Program-made: the position numbers and the translations under genes
Assembly (NCBI GenBank): GCA_029863305.1
Contig: JAOTVR010000038.1
Location: forward strand, 1-32,377
Direction of reading: 5' to 3'
Source of the DNA: Gammaproteobacteria bacterium
GTDB taxonomy: Bacteria > Pseudomonadota > Gammaproteobacteria > Steroidobacterales > Woeseiaceae
Length of the DNA: 32,377 nt
Shown here: piece by piece, positions 17,513 through 26,510 of the stretch
Layout: the number at the start of each line of letters is the position of its first letter
Position numbering within the stretch: the stretch's first letter is position 1
The notes under the pieces: model-generated
Told to the model about the DNA's origin: nothing
What the model saw: the letters and a program-made list of their open reading frames with translations, nothing else
Database searches by the model: none

Positions 17513-18451
17513 ATGCGACTACTCAAGCACAAAACAAATATCAATTTCCTCGGGCTGACACGCCGCAGGATTGCCCTGGGCGTATCGCTGCTCGCCATTA
17601 CCGTCTCGATCGCGTCCTTGTCTATCCGAGGCCTCGAATTCGGCATCGATTTCACGGGCGGCATTCTGCTCGAGGTCGGTTATCCTCAGGCCGCGGATCT
17701 CGAAAGCATCCGCGGCAACCTGGCGAATGCCGGCTTCAGTGACGCGCAAGTGCAGCTGTTCGGTACTGAGACGGATGTCCTGGTGCGACTGCCACCGACG
17801 GATGGTAATGCGGAGGAAATTCGCGACGAGTTACGGACGACCCTGGCCGGCAATGGCGAGACGGTCGATTTGCGCCGCGTTGAATTCGTCAGTCCGCAGG
17901 TCGGAGAAGAACTGACCGAGCAGGGCGGTCTGGCAATGATCTTCACCTTATTGATGATTTTCGCGTACGTCATGTTTCGCTTTCAGTGGAAGTTCGCCGC
18001 AGGCGCCGTTGCCGCGCTGGTGCACGACGTCATTGTCACAGTCGGGTTCTTCTCGATCTTCGGCTTGCCATTCGACCTGACCGTTGTCGCTGCCGTACTG
18101 GCTGTCATCGGCTACTCGCTAAACGACACGGTCGTTGCGTTCGACCGAATTCGCGAAAACTTCTTCAAGTTACGCGGTATCTCTGCCGAAGATTCGATGA
18201 ACACGTCGATCAATGAGATGTTGGCACGTACCCTCATCACCGGTGTCACCACGTTGCTGGTGCTCGTTGCCTTGTTGGTGCTCGGTGGCGAATCGATTGC
18301 GCCGTTTTCGATCGCGTTGATCGTCGGTATCGTCGTCGGTACTTACTCATCGATCTACACGGCAAGCGCGACGGCCTTGCTGCTCGGTGTGAATGCTCAA
18401 GACCTGCTCGAACCCGTCAAAGACCCCGATCTGATCGACGATCTGCCGTAG
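17513..18451 (+). CDS. secF: Protein translocase subunit SecF
   Basis: This 312-residue protein has six predicted membrane helices. It has the SecF N-terminal signature FGIDFTGGILLEV, a periplasmic domain, and the motif VIGYSLNDTVVAFDRIREN, the counterpart of the SecD proton-path motif. AGGT six bases before the ATG at 17513 favours it over the adjoining GTG at 17510. It is cotranscribed with secD, eight bases away, and is convergent with suhB, whose stop lies one base beyond its own. Confidence 0.96.
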   Translation: MRLLKHKTNINFLGLTRRRIALGVSLLAITVSIASLSIRGLEFGIDFTGGILLEVGYPQAADLESIRGNLANAGFSDAQVQLFGTETDVLVRLPPTDGNAEEIRDELRTTLAGNGETVDLRRVEFVSPQVGEELTEQGGLAMIFTLLMIFAYVMFRFQWKFAAGAVAALVHDVIVTVGFFSIFGLPFDLTVVAAVLAVIGYSLNDTVVAFDRIRENFFKLRGISAEDSMNTSINEMLARTLITGVTTLLVLVALLVLGGESIAPFSIALIVGIVVGTYSSIYTASATALLLGVNAQDLLEPVKDPDLIDDLP

Positions 18452-18452
18452 G

Positions 18453-19247
18453 CTAAACGAGTTCGGAGATTTCCGGCGAGCACAATCTGGCTAACGCGGC
18501 GTAGATTTTCGGTGTACCCGTGAGAACATGGCCCGTGTCGAGGTAGTTTTCGCTGCCGTCCAGACCACTGATGATGCCGCCTGCTTCGCGGATGATCAGA
18601 CTGCCTGCCGCGAGGTCCCACGCGGAAAGTCCCGTTTCCCAGAAAGCATCGAGTCGGCCGGCCGCCACGTAGCACAGATCGAGCGCTGCAGCGCCCGGGC
18701 GCCGGACGCCCGACGTATTGCGCACGACTTTGCCCAGCATATTCAGGTATGGGCCGATCTCCTTATCCGCCTGGCGGAAGGGGAAACCTGTGCCAATCAG
18801 GGCGCGGTCCATTTGCAACAGGCCGCTGACACGAATTCGCCGGCCGTCAAGATGTGCACCCTGGCCTCGTGATGCGGTGAATAATTCCTGCCGCAGCGGG
18901 TCATAAACGACGCCATGTTCCATTCGGCCCTTCACCTGCACGCCGATCGAGACGCAGAAGACCGGAAATCCGTGCAGATAGTTGGTTGTGCCATCGAGCG
19001 GGTCGATGATCCAGACGGTGTCCGATTCACCCTGGACGCCGCTTTCCTCTGCGAGGATCGCGTGGTCGGGGTAGTGTTTCAGGATGCAGTTGATCACGGC
19101 CTTTTCGGCCGCGCGATCGGCATCACTGACGTAATCGTTATGCCCTTTCTGTTCAACCTTGAGTTGGTCCAGGTTGACCATCTTCTTGATCAATGCGCTA
19201 CCAGCGCGCCGCGCGGCCATCACCGCTACATTGAGTAGTGCGTGCAT
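18453..19247 (-). CDS. suhB: Inositol-1-monophosphatase family protein SuhB
   Basis: This 264-residue metal-dependent phosphatase has the three signature motifs: E67 in LAEES, D82-P-L-D85-GTTNY, and the C-terminal SAWDLAAGSLIIREAGG. E. coli SuhB also joins the rRNA antitermination complex, which is its main physiological role there; whether this holds here is inferred from homology. GGAA about eight bases upstream points to the ATG at 19247 rather than the TTG just before it. It is convergent with secF and divergent from trmJ with an 84-base gap that contains TAGAAT, a possible trmJ -10 box. Adjacency to trmJ and the isc-type genes is the common gammaproteobacterial order. Confidence 0.93.
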   Translation of the reverse strand: MHALLNVAVMAARRAGSALIKKMVNLDQLKVEQKGHNDYVSDADRAAEKAVINCILKHYPDHAILAEESGVQGESDTVWIIDPLDGTTNYLHGFPVFCVSIGVQVKGRMEHGVVYDPLRQELFTASRGQGAHLDGRRIRVSGLLQMDRALIGTGFPFRQADKEIGPYLNMLGKVVRNTSGVRRPGAAALDLCYVAAGRLDAFWETGLSAWDLAAGSLIIREAGGIISGLDGSENYLDTGHVLTGTPKIYAALARLCSPEISELV

Positions 19248-19331
19248 CAAACGATTCCATCAGTGTCAAAGAACTCGGCCCCGGCAGGCCACGGCGCTAG
19301 AATAGCGAACTTTGGGGAAGGTTTGCCAGTA

Positions 19332-20051
19332 ATGTCGATACGCATCGTACTTGTCGGTACCACGCATCCGGGCAACATCGGTGCCTGCGCGCGGGCAATG
19401 AAGAACATGGGTCTTTCAGACCTCGCGCTGGTTGACCCACTTAGCTTTCCACACGATGAAGCGACGGCGCGTGCCTCCGGAGCGGTCGATGTTCTGCAGA
19501 ATGCGACCGTCGTTGATTCGCTCGAAAAGGCCATCGCAGACTGCGTCTTCGTAGCCGGCGCCAGCGCACGCGCGCGGTCGATCACCTGGCCGTCCATGGA
19601 TGTGCGCGACTGCGCGGCCAGGCTCATGCTCGAAAGTCAGCAGGGATCGGTCGCGGCGGTTTTCGGGCCGGAGCGTTCGGGTCTGAGTAACGCGCATCTC
19701 GATCATTGCGATACCTTGTTGACGATCCCGACGGATCCCCGGTTCAGTTCATTGAATCTCGCGATGGCCGTGCAGGTACTTACCTACGAGCTGTATACGA
19801 TCCGCGCCAACATCAGGCCGTCCGGGTATGAGCCGGACGCGCCGCTCGCGACCAGCGGTGAACTCGAACATTTCTACGCGCACCTCGGGCAGGTGCTGAC
19901 CGACGCTCACTTTCTCGATCCCGAGAATCCGCGACACCTGATGCGACGCCTGCGGCGTCTGTTTATTCGTGCCAGGCCGGATCAGAATGAGCTCAACATC
20001 CTGCGCGGTATTCTCACGGCTGTGGACAGAAAGGACGGTGCTGATGACTGA
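19332..20051 (+). CDS. trmJ: tRNA (cytidine/uridine-32-2'-O-)-methyltransferase TrmJ
   Basis: This 239-residue SpoU-family knotted methyltransferase has the three motifs: the N-terminal VLVGTTHPGNIGACARAMKN, then AVFGPERSGLSN, and IPTDPRFSSLNLAMAVQV, which form the AdoMet-binding trefoil knot. It methylates the ribose of nucleotide 32 in certain tRNAs. The GGGGAAGG run about ten bases upstream supports the ATG at 19332, and the longer open frame from 19242 would overlap suhB. Its stop overlaps the start of the next gene by eight bases, so the cysteine desulfurase is translationally coupled, as in trmJ-isc clusters elsewhere. Confidence 0.95.
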   Translation: MSIRIVLVGTTHPGNIGACARAMKNMGLSDLALVDPLSFPHDEATARASGAVDVLQNATVVDSLEKAIADCVFVAGASARARSITWPSMDVRDCAARLMLESQQGSVAAVFGPERSGLSNAHLDHCDTLLTIPTDPRFSSLNLAMAVQVLTYELYTIRANIRPSGYEPDAPLATSGELEHFYAHLGQVLTDAHFLDPENPRHLMRRLRRLFIRARPDQNELNILRGILTAVDRKDGADD

Positions 20052-21219
20052 ACGAGCGAACCTGGTATACCTCGACTATGCAGCATCAACGCCAGTTGAT
20101 CCGTGGGTGGCCGAGGCAATGGCTGCGCTGATGACGGCTGACGGCAACTACGCAAATCCGTCGTCGACACACATCGCGGGCAGGCGCAGCGTCGAACACA
20201 TCGAACACGCGACGGGACAGCTTGCGGGGCTGTTGAACACGGCACCGGAATGCCTGATCTGGACCTCGGGAGCGACCGAATCCGACAACCTTGCGATTCT
20301 CGGCGCGGCACATTACCGGCAGGACCGGGGCCGGCACCTGGTTACGATGCGCACCGAGCACAAGGCGGTCACCGATCCTTTCAAAGCGCTGCAGAAACAA
20401 AGCTTCGATGTAACCTGGCTTGATCCCGAGGCGGATGGACTGCTGGATCTCGCGAAGCTCAAAGCGGCGCTGCGCAGCGACACGCAGCTGGTGTCGATCA
20501 TGCACGTCAATAATGAGACGGGAATCATTCAGGATATCCGGCGGATAGGCGAGCTGTGCCGAGAGCACGGCTGCCTGTTGCATGTGGATGCCGCGCAATC
20601 CGTCGGCAAGCTGCCCATAGATCTCGCGACGTTGCCGCTTGACCTGATGTCGATGACCGCACACAAGGTGTACGGGCCGAAGGGCATTGGCGCACTGTAT
20701 ATTGCGCCTCGCCCGGGTGTGCATGTTGAGCCGTTGCTTTTCGGCGGTGGTCAGCAAAGAAAATTAAGACCGGGTACCTTGCCGGCACAGCAGATCGTGG
20801 GTTTCGGCGCGGCAGCAGCGATTGCGCAGTCCCGCATGAGCGATGACTTCAGGCATCTCAGCGCCATGCGCGAGCGCCTATGGTCCGGGATTCGCGATAT
20901 CCCTGGAATATCGACAAACGGTGCGATCGAATCTGCGTTTCCGGGCATCCTCAATGTCAGCATCGAGGACATCGAGGGCGAGAGTCTGTTGCTCGCGCTG
21001 GAGCCGCTTTGCGTGGCCACGGGTTCGGCATGTAACTCGAAAACCCAGGAGCCATCGTACGTGTTGCGTGCTTTGGGCAGGAGCGACGAGCTTGCCCAAA
21101 GCGCGATTCGGTTCAGTTTCGGCCGGCCAACGCGGCCACAGGACATCGATTTGGCTATTGATCTGTACCGGAATGCCGTAGCCAGGCTGCGCGGAATGTC
21201 GCCGGAGCGTGCCGCTTGA
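20044..21219 (+). CDS. iscS: IscS-type cysteine desulfurase
   Basis: This 391-residue PLP enzyme takes sulfur from cysteine for Fe-S clusters and thiolation. H106, the PLP lysine K208 (TAHKVYGPKG) and the persulfide cysteine C330 (ATGSACNSKTQEPSYVLRALG) all align with E. coli IscS positions 104, 206 and 328. It is shorter than the ~404-residue E. coli protein and ends soon after DLYRNAVARLRG, lacking the C-terminal tail that contacts IscU there. This matters because the next gene encodes an unusual IscU-like protein. There is no iscR regulator upstream; instead it is coupled to trmJ. The start at 20044 fits the family N-terminus (VYLDYAAST). Confidence 0.93.
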   Translation: MTERANLVYLDYAASTPVDPWVAEAMAALMTADGNYANPSSTHIAGRRSVEHIEHATGQLAGLLNTAPECLIWTSGATESDNLAILGAAHYRQDRGRHLVTMRTEHKAVTDPFKALQKQSFDVTWLDPEADGLLDLAKLKAALRSDTQLVSIMHVNNETGIIQDIRRIGELCREHGCLLHVDAAQSVGKLPIDLATLPLDLMSMTAHKVYGPKGIGALYIAPRPGVHVEPLLFGGGQQRKLRPGTLPAQQIVGFGAAAAIAQSRMSDDFRHLSAMRERLWSGIRDIPGISTNGAIESAFPGILNVSIEDIEGESLLLALEPLCVATGSACNSKTQEPSYVLRALGRSDELAQSAIRFSFGRPTRPQDIDLAIDLYRNAVARLRGMSPERAA

Positions 21220-21593
21220 GCAATGATCCGTACAGTGCCCGTGTTCGCGAGTTGTTCGATGCCCCGGCACACGCGGGCTGTCTGGGCGGCGAATTGTGCG
21301 CCAAAGTCGAGGATCAGGGCGTGCGCATCTGTCTCTGTGCCGAGCCTGAAGGCGGCGAGATACGTCGTATGCGGTTCCTCGCCTGGGGTTGTCCGCACGT
21401 TATCGCGGCGGCCGAGGCCGTGTGCGCCTACTACGAAGGCCGATCCAGCGCGGAGTTGCTTGATTTCTCGGCTCTTGACCTTATGCAAAGTCTCTCTGTA
21501 CCCGTGGAGAAGACCGGACGTATACTCGTCATCGAGGACGCGGTGCGAACGCTTGGGGGCATCGTCCGTGATGCCTCGAATCTGGATAACTAG
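21216..21593 (+). CDS. IscU-like protein with a non-standard cysteine pattern
   Basis: This 125-residue protein resembles IscU in outline: YSARVRELFDAP at the start, WGCPHVIAAAEAVCAYYEG where IscU has YGCGSAIASSS, and a final VPVEKTGRILVIEDAVRTL where IscU has PPVKIHCSILAEDAI. Of the IscU ligands only the middle cysteine (C59, IscU C63) is kept. The first cysteine-aspartate pair and the final histidine-cysteine pair are replaced, while other cysteines appear at 22, 28, 39, 41 and 70. The TTG start overlaps the iscS stop (TTGA) and has GGAG nine bases upstream. The place between iscS and iscA says Fe-S assembly, but whether it can hold a cluster by a new ligand set, or acts as a regulator or sulfur acceptor, is open. 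Confidence 0.72.
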   Translation: MSNDPYSARVRELFDAPAHAGCLGGELCAKVEDQGVRICLCAEPEGGEIRRMRFLAWGCPHVIAAAEAVCAYYEGRSSAELLDFSALDLMQSLSVPVEKTGRILVIEDAVRTLGGIVRDASNLDN

Positions 21594-21605
21594 AGCAGAC
21601 TGACT

Positions 21606-21929
21606 ATGGCAATTTCGTTGACGGAATCGGCAGCCGAGCGCGTGAGCTCGTACCTCAAGGCGCGCGGCGAGGGCGTGGGCCTCCGGCTCGGTGTTACCAA
21701 GACCGGCTGCTCGGGCTATTCCTACGTAATAAACTACGCGGATGCCGTCGCGGGCGAAGACATCGTCTTCGAAGACAAGGGCGTAAAAATCGTTGTCGAT
21801 CCTGATGCCCTGGTGTTAATCGATGGCACTGAAGTCGATTTCGTCAAGAACGGTCTGAATGAGGCTTTCAGTTTCAGGAATCCGAACGTCACCGGCGAAT
21901 GCGGCTGTGGCGAAAGCTTCAACATCTGA
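21606..21929 (+). CDS. iscA: Iron-sulfur assembly protein IscA
   Basis: This 107-residue A-type carrier has the three conserved cysteines, one in [10 protein letters not shown] (C35) and the CGC pair near the end (GECGCGESF). A-type proteins bind Fe or Fe-S clusters and deliver them to apoproteins. It lies 12 bases after the IscU-like gene, completing a short iscS-U-like-A unit without hscBA or fdx, which are normally downstream. HesB/SufA-type assignment cannot be separated from IscA on sequence alone, but the context favours IscA. Confidence 0.9.
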   Translation: MAISLTESAAERVSSYLKARGEGVGLRLGVTKTGCSGYSYVINYADAVAGEDIVFEDKGVKIVVDPDALVLIDGTEVDFVKNGLNEAFSFRNPNVTGECGCGESFNI

Positions 21930-22031
21930 CGTAAAATTAAGCGTTTAGCTCTTTTGAGTCCGCGGGGGTCGGAACCCTTTTGGTCAAAAGCGCGCTCATG
22001 ACCCCTCTCCACCAACCACAAGGAATGACGT

Positions 22032-22463
22032 ATGGCCGTTGAGCAAACGCTCTCCATCATTAAGCCGGATGGCGTGCAAAAGAACCTGATTGGCGAGATC
22101 TACAGCCGCTTTGAGCAAGCAGGGCTGGAAATCGTCGCGGCGAGGATGATGCGCCTGACAACTGAACAGGCGCAGGGATTCTATGCAGTGCACAGGGAAC
22201 GACCGTTTTTCAAGGATCTGGTCAGCTACATGATGTCAGGCCCGGTCATGGTGCAGGTCCTGCAGGGTGAAAATGCGATCGCGAAAAACCGCGAAATCAT
22301 GGGTGCGACGAATCCGGCGGACGCCGACCCGGGCACGATTCGTGCGGACTTTGCGCAGAGCATCGAGGAAAACGTCGTGCATGGCTCGGATGGGCCGGAC
22401 ACGGCCGCTGTCGAAATAGCGTTTTTCTTCGGTGACGACGGCGTTTGCCCGAGAACGCGGTAA
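22032..22463 (+). CDS. ndk: Nucleoside diphosphate kinase
   Basis: This 143-residue kinase equalises nucleoside triphosphate pools. It has [23 protein letters not shown] at the start and the phosphorylated histidine H117 in [12 protein letters not shown], with [17 protein letters not shown] before it. AAGGA about eight bases upstream of the ATG is a good ribosome site. Its stop is nine bases from the rlmN GTG. The 102-base gap before it contains a GGGTC/GACCC-rich segment described separately. Confidence 0.97.
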   Translation: MAVEQTLSIIKPDGVQKNLIGEIYSRFEQAGLEIVAARMMRLTTEQAQGFYAVHRERPFFKDLVSYMMSGPVMVQVLQGENAIAKNREIMGATNPADADPGTIRADFAQSIEENVVHGSDGPDTAAVEIAFFFGDDGVCPRTR

Positions 22464-22472
22464 GGAACCGCT

Positions 22473-23600
22473 GTGGCAGTCGCTGCTGACAAGGTCAATT
22501 TACTCGGGATGCCGCAAAGCAATCTCGAGGCGCTGTTCGCCGATTTCGGTGAAAAGCCGTTTCACGCGCGTCAGATCATGCGCTGGATTTATCAGCGCGG
22601 TATCACCGATTTCGACCAGATGACCGATCTGTCAAGATCATTGCGGCAGAAATTGCACGACCTGACGATGATCGAATTGCCTGTCGTTTTGTCAAGATAC
22701 GAATCGAGCGATGGCACTGTGAAGTGGCTGTTCGAGAGCGGCTTCGGCCAGGCGGTCGAGGCGGTGTTCATACCGGAGCCGGAGCGTGGCACCTTGTGCA
22801 TTTCGTCACAGGTCGGGTGCGCGCTTGATTGTGCTTTCTGTGCGACCGGTGCGCAGGGATTCAATCGAAACCTGACAGCGGCCGAAATCGTCGGTCAGGT
22901 CTGGCACGCGAACCAGACCTTGCCACGCCGCAGCAACGACGCCGCCGATTTTGCTGTAACCAACGTCGTGTTCATGGGCATGGGCGAACCGCTGGCCAAC
23001 TACCGCAGTGTGCTGCCGGCGATTGATTTGCTGGTCTCGGATCTTGGCTACGGTATTTCGCGCAGACGTGTAACCGTGTCGACCTCGGGCCTGGTTCCGC
23101 AGATTGATCGCCTCGGTGACGAGTGCAATGTGTCGCTGGCGGTGTCACTGCACGCACCTAACGACGCTTTGCGTGACGAACTGGTGCCAATCAACAAGAT
23201 GCACCCGATCCAAAGTCTGCTCGATGCCTGTTGGCGCTACGCGGAAAAACGGGCAAATCGTTTCATAACGTTTGAATACGTCATGCTGCGCGGCATCAAT
23301 GACGCAATCGAACACGCCGATCAGTTGAGTGCGCTTCTGAGTGGCAAGCCCGCCAAGGTCAATCTGATTCCTTTCAACCCGTTTGAGGGCAACGATTTCG
23401 TGCGCTCTGGCGCCGATACCATTGCGCAGTTTCAAAGCAGGCTGAGAAAGCACGGCCTGGTTGCAACGACGCGCAAGACACGTGGTGAGGATATCGACGC
23501 AGCATGCGGCCAATTGGCTGGTAAAGTGAGCGATCGGGTGCGGGTGCGCCTGAGCGAGAAGAAAATCGGCAACAGGAAAACGAGGGTGGCGACGCTGTGA
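22473..23600 (+). CDS. rlmN: Dual-specificity RNA methyltransferase RlmN
   Basis: This 375-residue radical-SAM enzyme methylates C2 of A2503 in 23S rRNA and A37 in some tRNAs. The cluster cysteines C116, C120 and C123 (CALDCAFC) and the methyl-carrying cysteine C345 (EDIDAACGQL) are present. VVFMGMGEPLANY is the family signature. GTG start at 22473 with AAGGAA five bases upstream. Its last bases overlap the GTG of the pilW gene. Confidence 0.96.
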   Translation: MAVAADKVNLLGMPQSNLEALFADFGEKPFHARQIMRWIYQRGITDFDQMTDLSRSLRQKLHDLTMIELPVVLSRYESSDGTVKWLFESGFGQAVEAVFIPEPERGTLCISSQVGCALDCAFCATGAQGFNRNLTAAEIVGQVWHANQTLPRRSNDAADFAVTNVVFMGMGEPLANYRSVLPAIDLLVSDLGYGISRRRVTVSTSGLVPQIDRLGDECNVSLAVSLHAPNDALRDELVPINKMHPIQSLLDACWRYAEKRANRFITFEYVMLRGINDAIEHADQLSALLSGKPAKVNLIPFNPFEGNDFVRSGADTIAQFQSRLRKHGLVATTRKTRGEDIDAACGQLAGKVSDRVRVRLSEKKIGNRKTRVATL

Positions 23601-24364
23601 ATATGAGCGAAAAAGTGTTGGCGGGACTGGCTTTATGCCTGTTCATGATGGGCTGCGTTACAACGACTACGACGACAGGCGGCGCCAGACCGGATGCCGA
23701 CGTCGGCGATGCGGCGGATCTCAATTACCAACTCGGCGCCCGCTACTATCGTAACGGCAATTACGATCTGGCACGCGATCGCCTCGAGTACGCCATCGAA
23801 CTCGATCCGAAGAACGCGGTTGCCCACTACACGCTGGCACTGACGTATGAAAAACTCGAGAATCTCCGGTTGGCGACCGAATCCTATGAGCAAGCAGTCC
23901 GGGTGGCGCCGAATGATTACAATGTACTCAATGCCTACGCCATATTCCTGTGCAATCGGGGCGAGTTCGATAGTGCGCAAAAGTATTTTGACCGTGGCAT
24001 CAAGGTGCAGGAAAACGATTCGGCCGAGGTCATGATGACGAATGCCGGTGTTTGCATGGTGCAAAAACCGGACCGGGCGGAAGCCGAGGAATATTTTCGT
24101 CAGGCGCTGCAGCGCAAACCGAATTACGGTGAAGCGTTGATTCAGATGAGCGTTCTGAAGTATTCCTCGGAGGACTATCTCGGCGCTCGTGCTTTCTTGC
24201 AGCGCTACCTGAGTGCCAACGCACCATCCGCCGCAGTGCTGTATCTCGGCGTACAGATCGAGGAAGTACTCGGTGACAAGCGCGCCAGAACGGATTATTC
24301 GAATCAGATTCTGCGCGAATTTCCCAAGTCACCTGAAGCGCGCCGCATTCTGGAAACGGGCTAG
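23597..24364 (+). CDS. pilW: Type IV pilus biogenesis lipoprotein PilW/PilF
   Basis: This 255-residue lipoprotein has a signal peptide ending at C20 (MMGC), followed by a threonine run. Several TPR repeats of about 34 residues span about 40-230 (YQLGARYYRNGNYDLARDRLEYAIELDP and onward). PilF/PilW helps the secretin PilQ assemble in the outer membrane. The GTG at 23597 overlaps the rlmN stop; an ATG six bases later is possible but further from the AGGGTGG ribosome site. The rlmN-pilW-rodZ order is typical of this region in gammaproteobacteria, though no other pilus gene lies in the window. Confidence 0.92.
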   Translation: MNMSEKVLAGLALCLFMMGCVTTTTTTGGARPDADVGDAADLNYQLGARYYRNGNYDLARDRLEYAIELDPKNAVAHYTLALTYEKLENLRLATESYEQAVRVAPNDYNVLNAYAIFLCNRGEFDSAQKYFDRGIKVQENDSAEVMMTNAGVCMVQKPDRAEAEEYFRQALQRKPNYGEALIQMSVLKYSSEDYLGARAFLQRYLSANAPSAAVLYLGVQIEEVLGDKRARTDYSNQILREFPKSPEARRILETG

Positions 24365-24366
24365 GC

Positions 24367-25230
24367 GTGAATGACGAGCATGACAAGCCGGCTGAGGAGC
24401 AGCCTGAGGTGGAGCCGCAGGGGCCACGCGGCGGCGAGCGTCTGGCAGAGGCGCGCCGCAAGCAGCAAATCAGTGTGCTCGAGGTGGCCAAAGAGCTGCA
24501 CCTCGACGAACCCAAGGTACGTGCGTTAGAGCGCAACGAATTTGACGTCCTCGGCGCGCCGGTCTTCGCCAAAGGGCATTTGCGCAAGTACGCACAGCTG
24601 GTTGGCGTCGATGAAGCGGATGTGTTCGCCGATTACTATCAAATGACACGCTCGCAAGGCATTCCGCCGCTCGTTTCTGCGGCCAGGTCGAAGAAGGCAC
24701 GCCGGGAATTGTCGCCCGGTCCCTGGATTGCCGTCATCATCGTGGTTTTGGCCGCCGTGGCCGCGTATTGGTGGTTTGCCGTTCAAGCCCCAACGGGAAT
24801 TCTGCAGGAGACAGATCCGCAGCCGGTGCCCGAGACAGTGCCGGAGGAGTCAGTATCGCCGCAGCCGAGTGAGGAGACCGTCGTAAGGGCTTTCGCAACG
24901 CAAAGTACCGAGCCAGAAGCGGCTGCCCCGGCGGCGGACGAGAGCCAGCCGGCCGCTCAGCCGCAGGCTGCTCCGGCCGCTGGCAATATTGTCTTGTCGA
25001 TGGAGTTTTCGGGTGATTGCTGGACAGAAATCAGCGACGCGACCGGGCGCCGTCTGTTCTTTGATATGGGTCGCAGCGGTCGTAGCGTGGAAGTGACCGG
25101 CGAAGCGCCATTCGCGGTTCTCTTCGGCAACGTTGACAATGTCGATGTGCGCGTCAATGGCAGGGAATTCCCGATCACGACGACAAATCCGGGTGGTCGT
25201 ACTGCTCGCCTGACGATAACGAAGCCATAA
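24367..25230 (+). CDS. rodZ: RodZ-like membrane protein with N-terminal helix-turn-helix
   Basis: This 287-residue protein has a cytoplasmic xre-type helix-turn-helix (about 24-93, GERLAEARRKQQISVLEVAKE), a transmembrane helix at about 119-138, and a Pro/Ala/Glu-rich periplasmic linker. A C-terminal beta domain (about 210-287, SGDCWTEISDATGRRLFF) is of the DUF4115 type. RodZ links MreB filaments to the cell-wall machinery and sets rod shape. GTG start two bases after the pilW stop; it lies between pilW and hisS as in E. coli (there with ispG between). Confidence 0.9.
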   Translation: MNDEHDKPAEEQPEVEPQGPRGGERLAEARRKQQISVLEVAKELHLDEPKVRALERNEFDVLGAPVFAKGHLRKYAQLVGVDEADVFADYYQMTRSQGIPPLVSAARSKKARRELSPGPWIAVIIVVLAAVAAYWWFAVQAPTGILQETDPQPVPETVPEESVSPQPSEETVVRAFATQSTEPEAAAPAADESQPAAQPQAAPAAGNIVLSMEFSGDCWTEISDATGRRLFFDMGRSGRSVEVTGEAPFAVLFGNVDNVDVRVNGREFPITTTNPGGRTARLTITKP

Positions 25231-25235
25231 ATCAC

Positions 25236-26507
25236 GTGAAACCACGCGCAATACGGGGAATGAACGACATCCTGCCGGACGTGTCCGGCACGTGGCGTTA
25301 TCTGGAGTCGGTTGTACGCGATATTGTGCAATCCTATGGCTACGCCGAAATACGGTTGCCACTACTCGAACAAACCGAGTTGTTTCGACGTTCCATCGGC
25401 GAGGTCACAGACATCGTCGAGAAAGAGATGTACACATTTCTTGATCGCAACGGCGAGAGTCTGACTTTGCGTCCCGAAGCGACGGCCAGTGTCGTGCGTG
25501 CCGGTATCACCAACGGACTGCTGCACAATCAGAAACAAAAGCTCTGGACCAGCGGGCCTATGTTTCGCTACGAAAAGCCGCAAAAAGGCCGCTACAGGCA
25601 GTTTTATCAGTTTGACGTGGAAGCGCTCGGCTATGGTGGCCCCGACGTGGATGCCGAACTCATTATCATGTGCGCGCGGATGTGGCGCGCCCTCGGCCTC
25701 TCCCGTCTGACCCTCGAAATCAATTCGCTGGGCACCAGCGAGTCGCGCGCACGGTATCGCGAGACACTGACGGAGTACTTTTCCGGCGTGAAAAATGCGC
25801 TTGATGAGGATAGTATTCGGCGCCTCGAGCAGAATCCGTTGCGGATCCTCGACAGCAAGAACCCCGATATGCAGGCGATCGTTACGGCGGCACCGGTCAT
25901 GCTTGACTTCCTGGATGAAGAATCTTCGGAGCATTTTCAAGCGCTTAGGGAGTTTCTGGACGCTGCCGGGGTGAGTTACACGGTAAACCCGCGTCTCGTG
26001 CGTGGCCTGGACTACTACAGTCGCACGGTTTTCGAGTGGGTTACGGATGCGCTGGGATCGCAGGGAGCGGTCTGTTCGGGGGGGCGTTATGACGGACTCG
26101 TCGAGAAACTTGGCGGTCGAGCGACGCCTGCGGTTGGCTGGGCGATGGGCATCGAACGTCTGGTCGCGCTGTTTGCGGCCTGTGGTGGCGAGGCGCCGGC
26201 GGCGGACGCGGACGTGTATTTCGTGGCGGTCGGTAACGACGCACTCGAGCAGGCGTTTGCGATCGCCGAGGATCTGCGCGACAAGATTGCCGGCATCAGG
26301 GTAGAATCCAACCTCGGAGGCGGCAGCTTCAAGTCGCAGCTGAAGCGTGCGGACAAGAGTAACGCCGAGTACGCGCTGATTTTGGGCGAACAGGAAATAG
26401 CCGATAAACGAATCGGATTGAAACCATTACGCAGTACTGAGGATCAAAGCAGTATTGCATTTGAAGAGCTGGCGACGACGCTGGCAAAATTATTGAGAAA
26501 GGCGTAG
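25236..26507 (+). CDS. hisS: Histidyl-tRNA synthetase
   Basis: This 423-residue class II synthetase charges tRNA-His. It has the N-terminal IRGMNDILP signature, motif 2 FRYEKPQKGRYRQFYQ near residues 110-125, the histidine-specific RGLDYYSRTVFEW, and motif 3 GWAMGIERL. GTG start five bases after rodZ; stop three bases before yfgM. Full length and typical. Confidence 0.97.
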   Translation: MKPRAIRGMNDILPDVSGTWRYLESVVRDIVQSYGYAEIRLPLLEQTELFRRSIGEVTDIVEKEMYTFLDRNGESLTLRPEATASVVRAGITNGLLHNQKQKLWTSGPMFRYEKPQKGRYRQFYQFDVEALGYGGPDVDAELIIMCARMWRALGLSRLTLEINSLGTSESRARYRETLTEYFSGVKNALDEDSIRRLEQNPLRILDSKNPDMQAIVTAAPVMLDFLDEESSEHFQALREFLDAAGVSYTVNPRLVRGLDYYSRTVFEWVTDALGSQGAVCSGGRYDGLVEKLGGRATPAVGWAMGIERLVALFAACGGEAPAADADVYFVAVGNDALEQAFAIAEDLRDKIAGIRVESNLGGGSFKSQLKRADKSNAEYALILGEQEIADKRIGLKPLRSTEDQSSIAFEELATTLAKLLRKA

Positions 26508-26510
26508 TTC

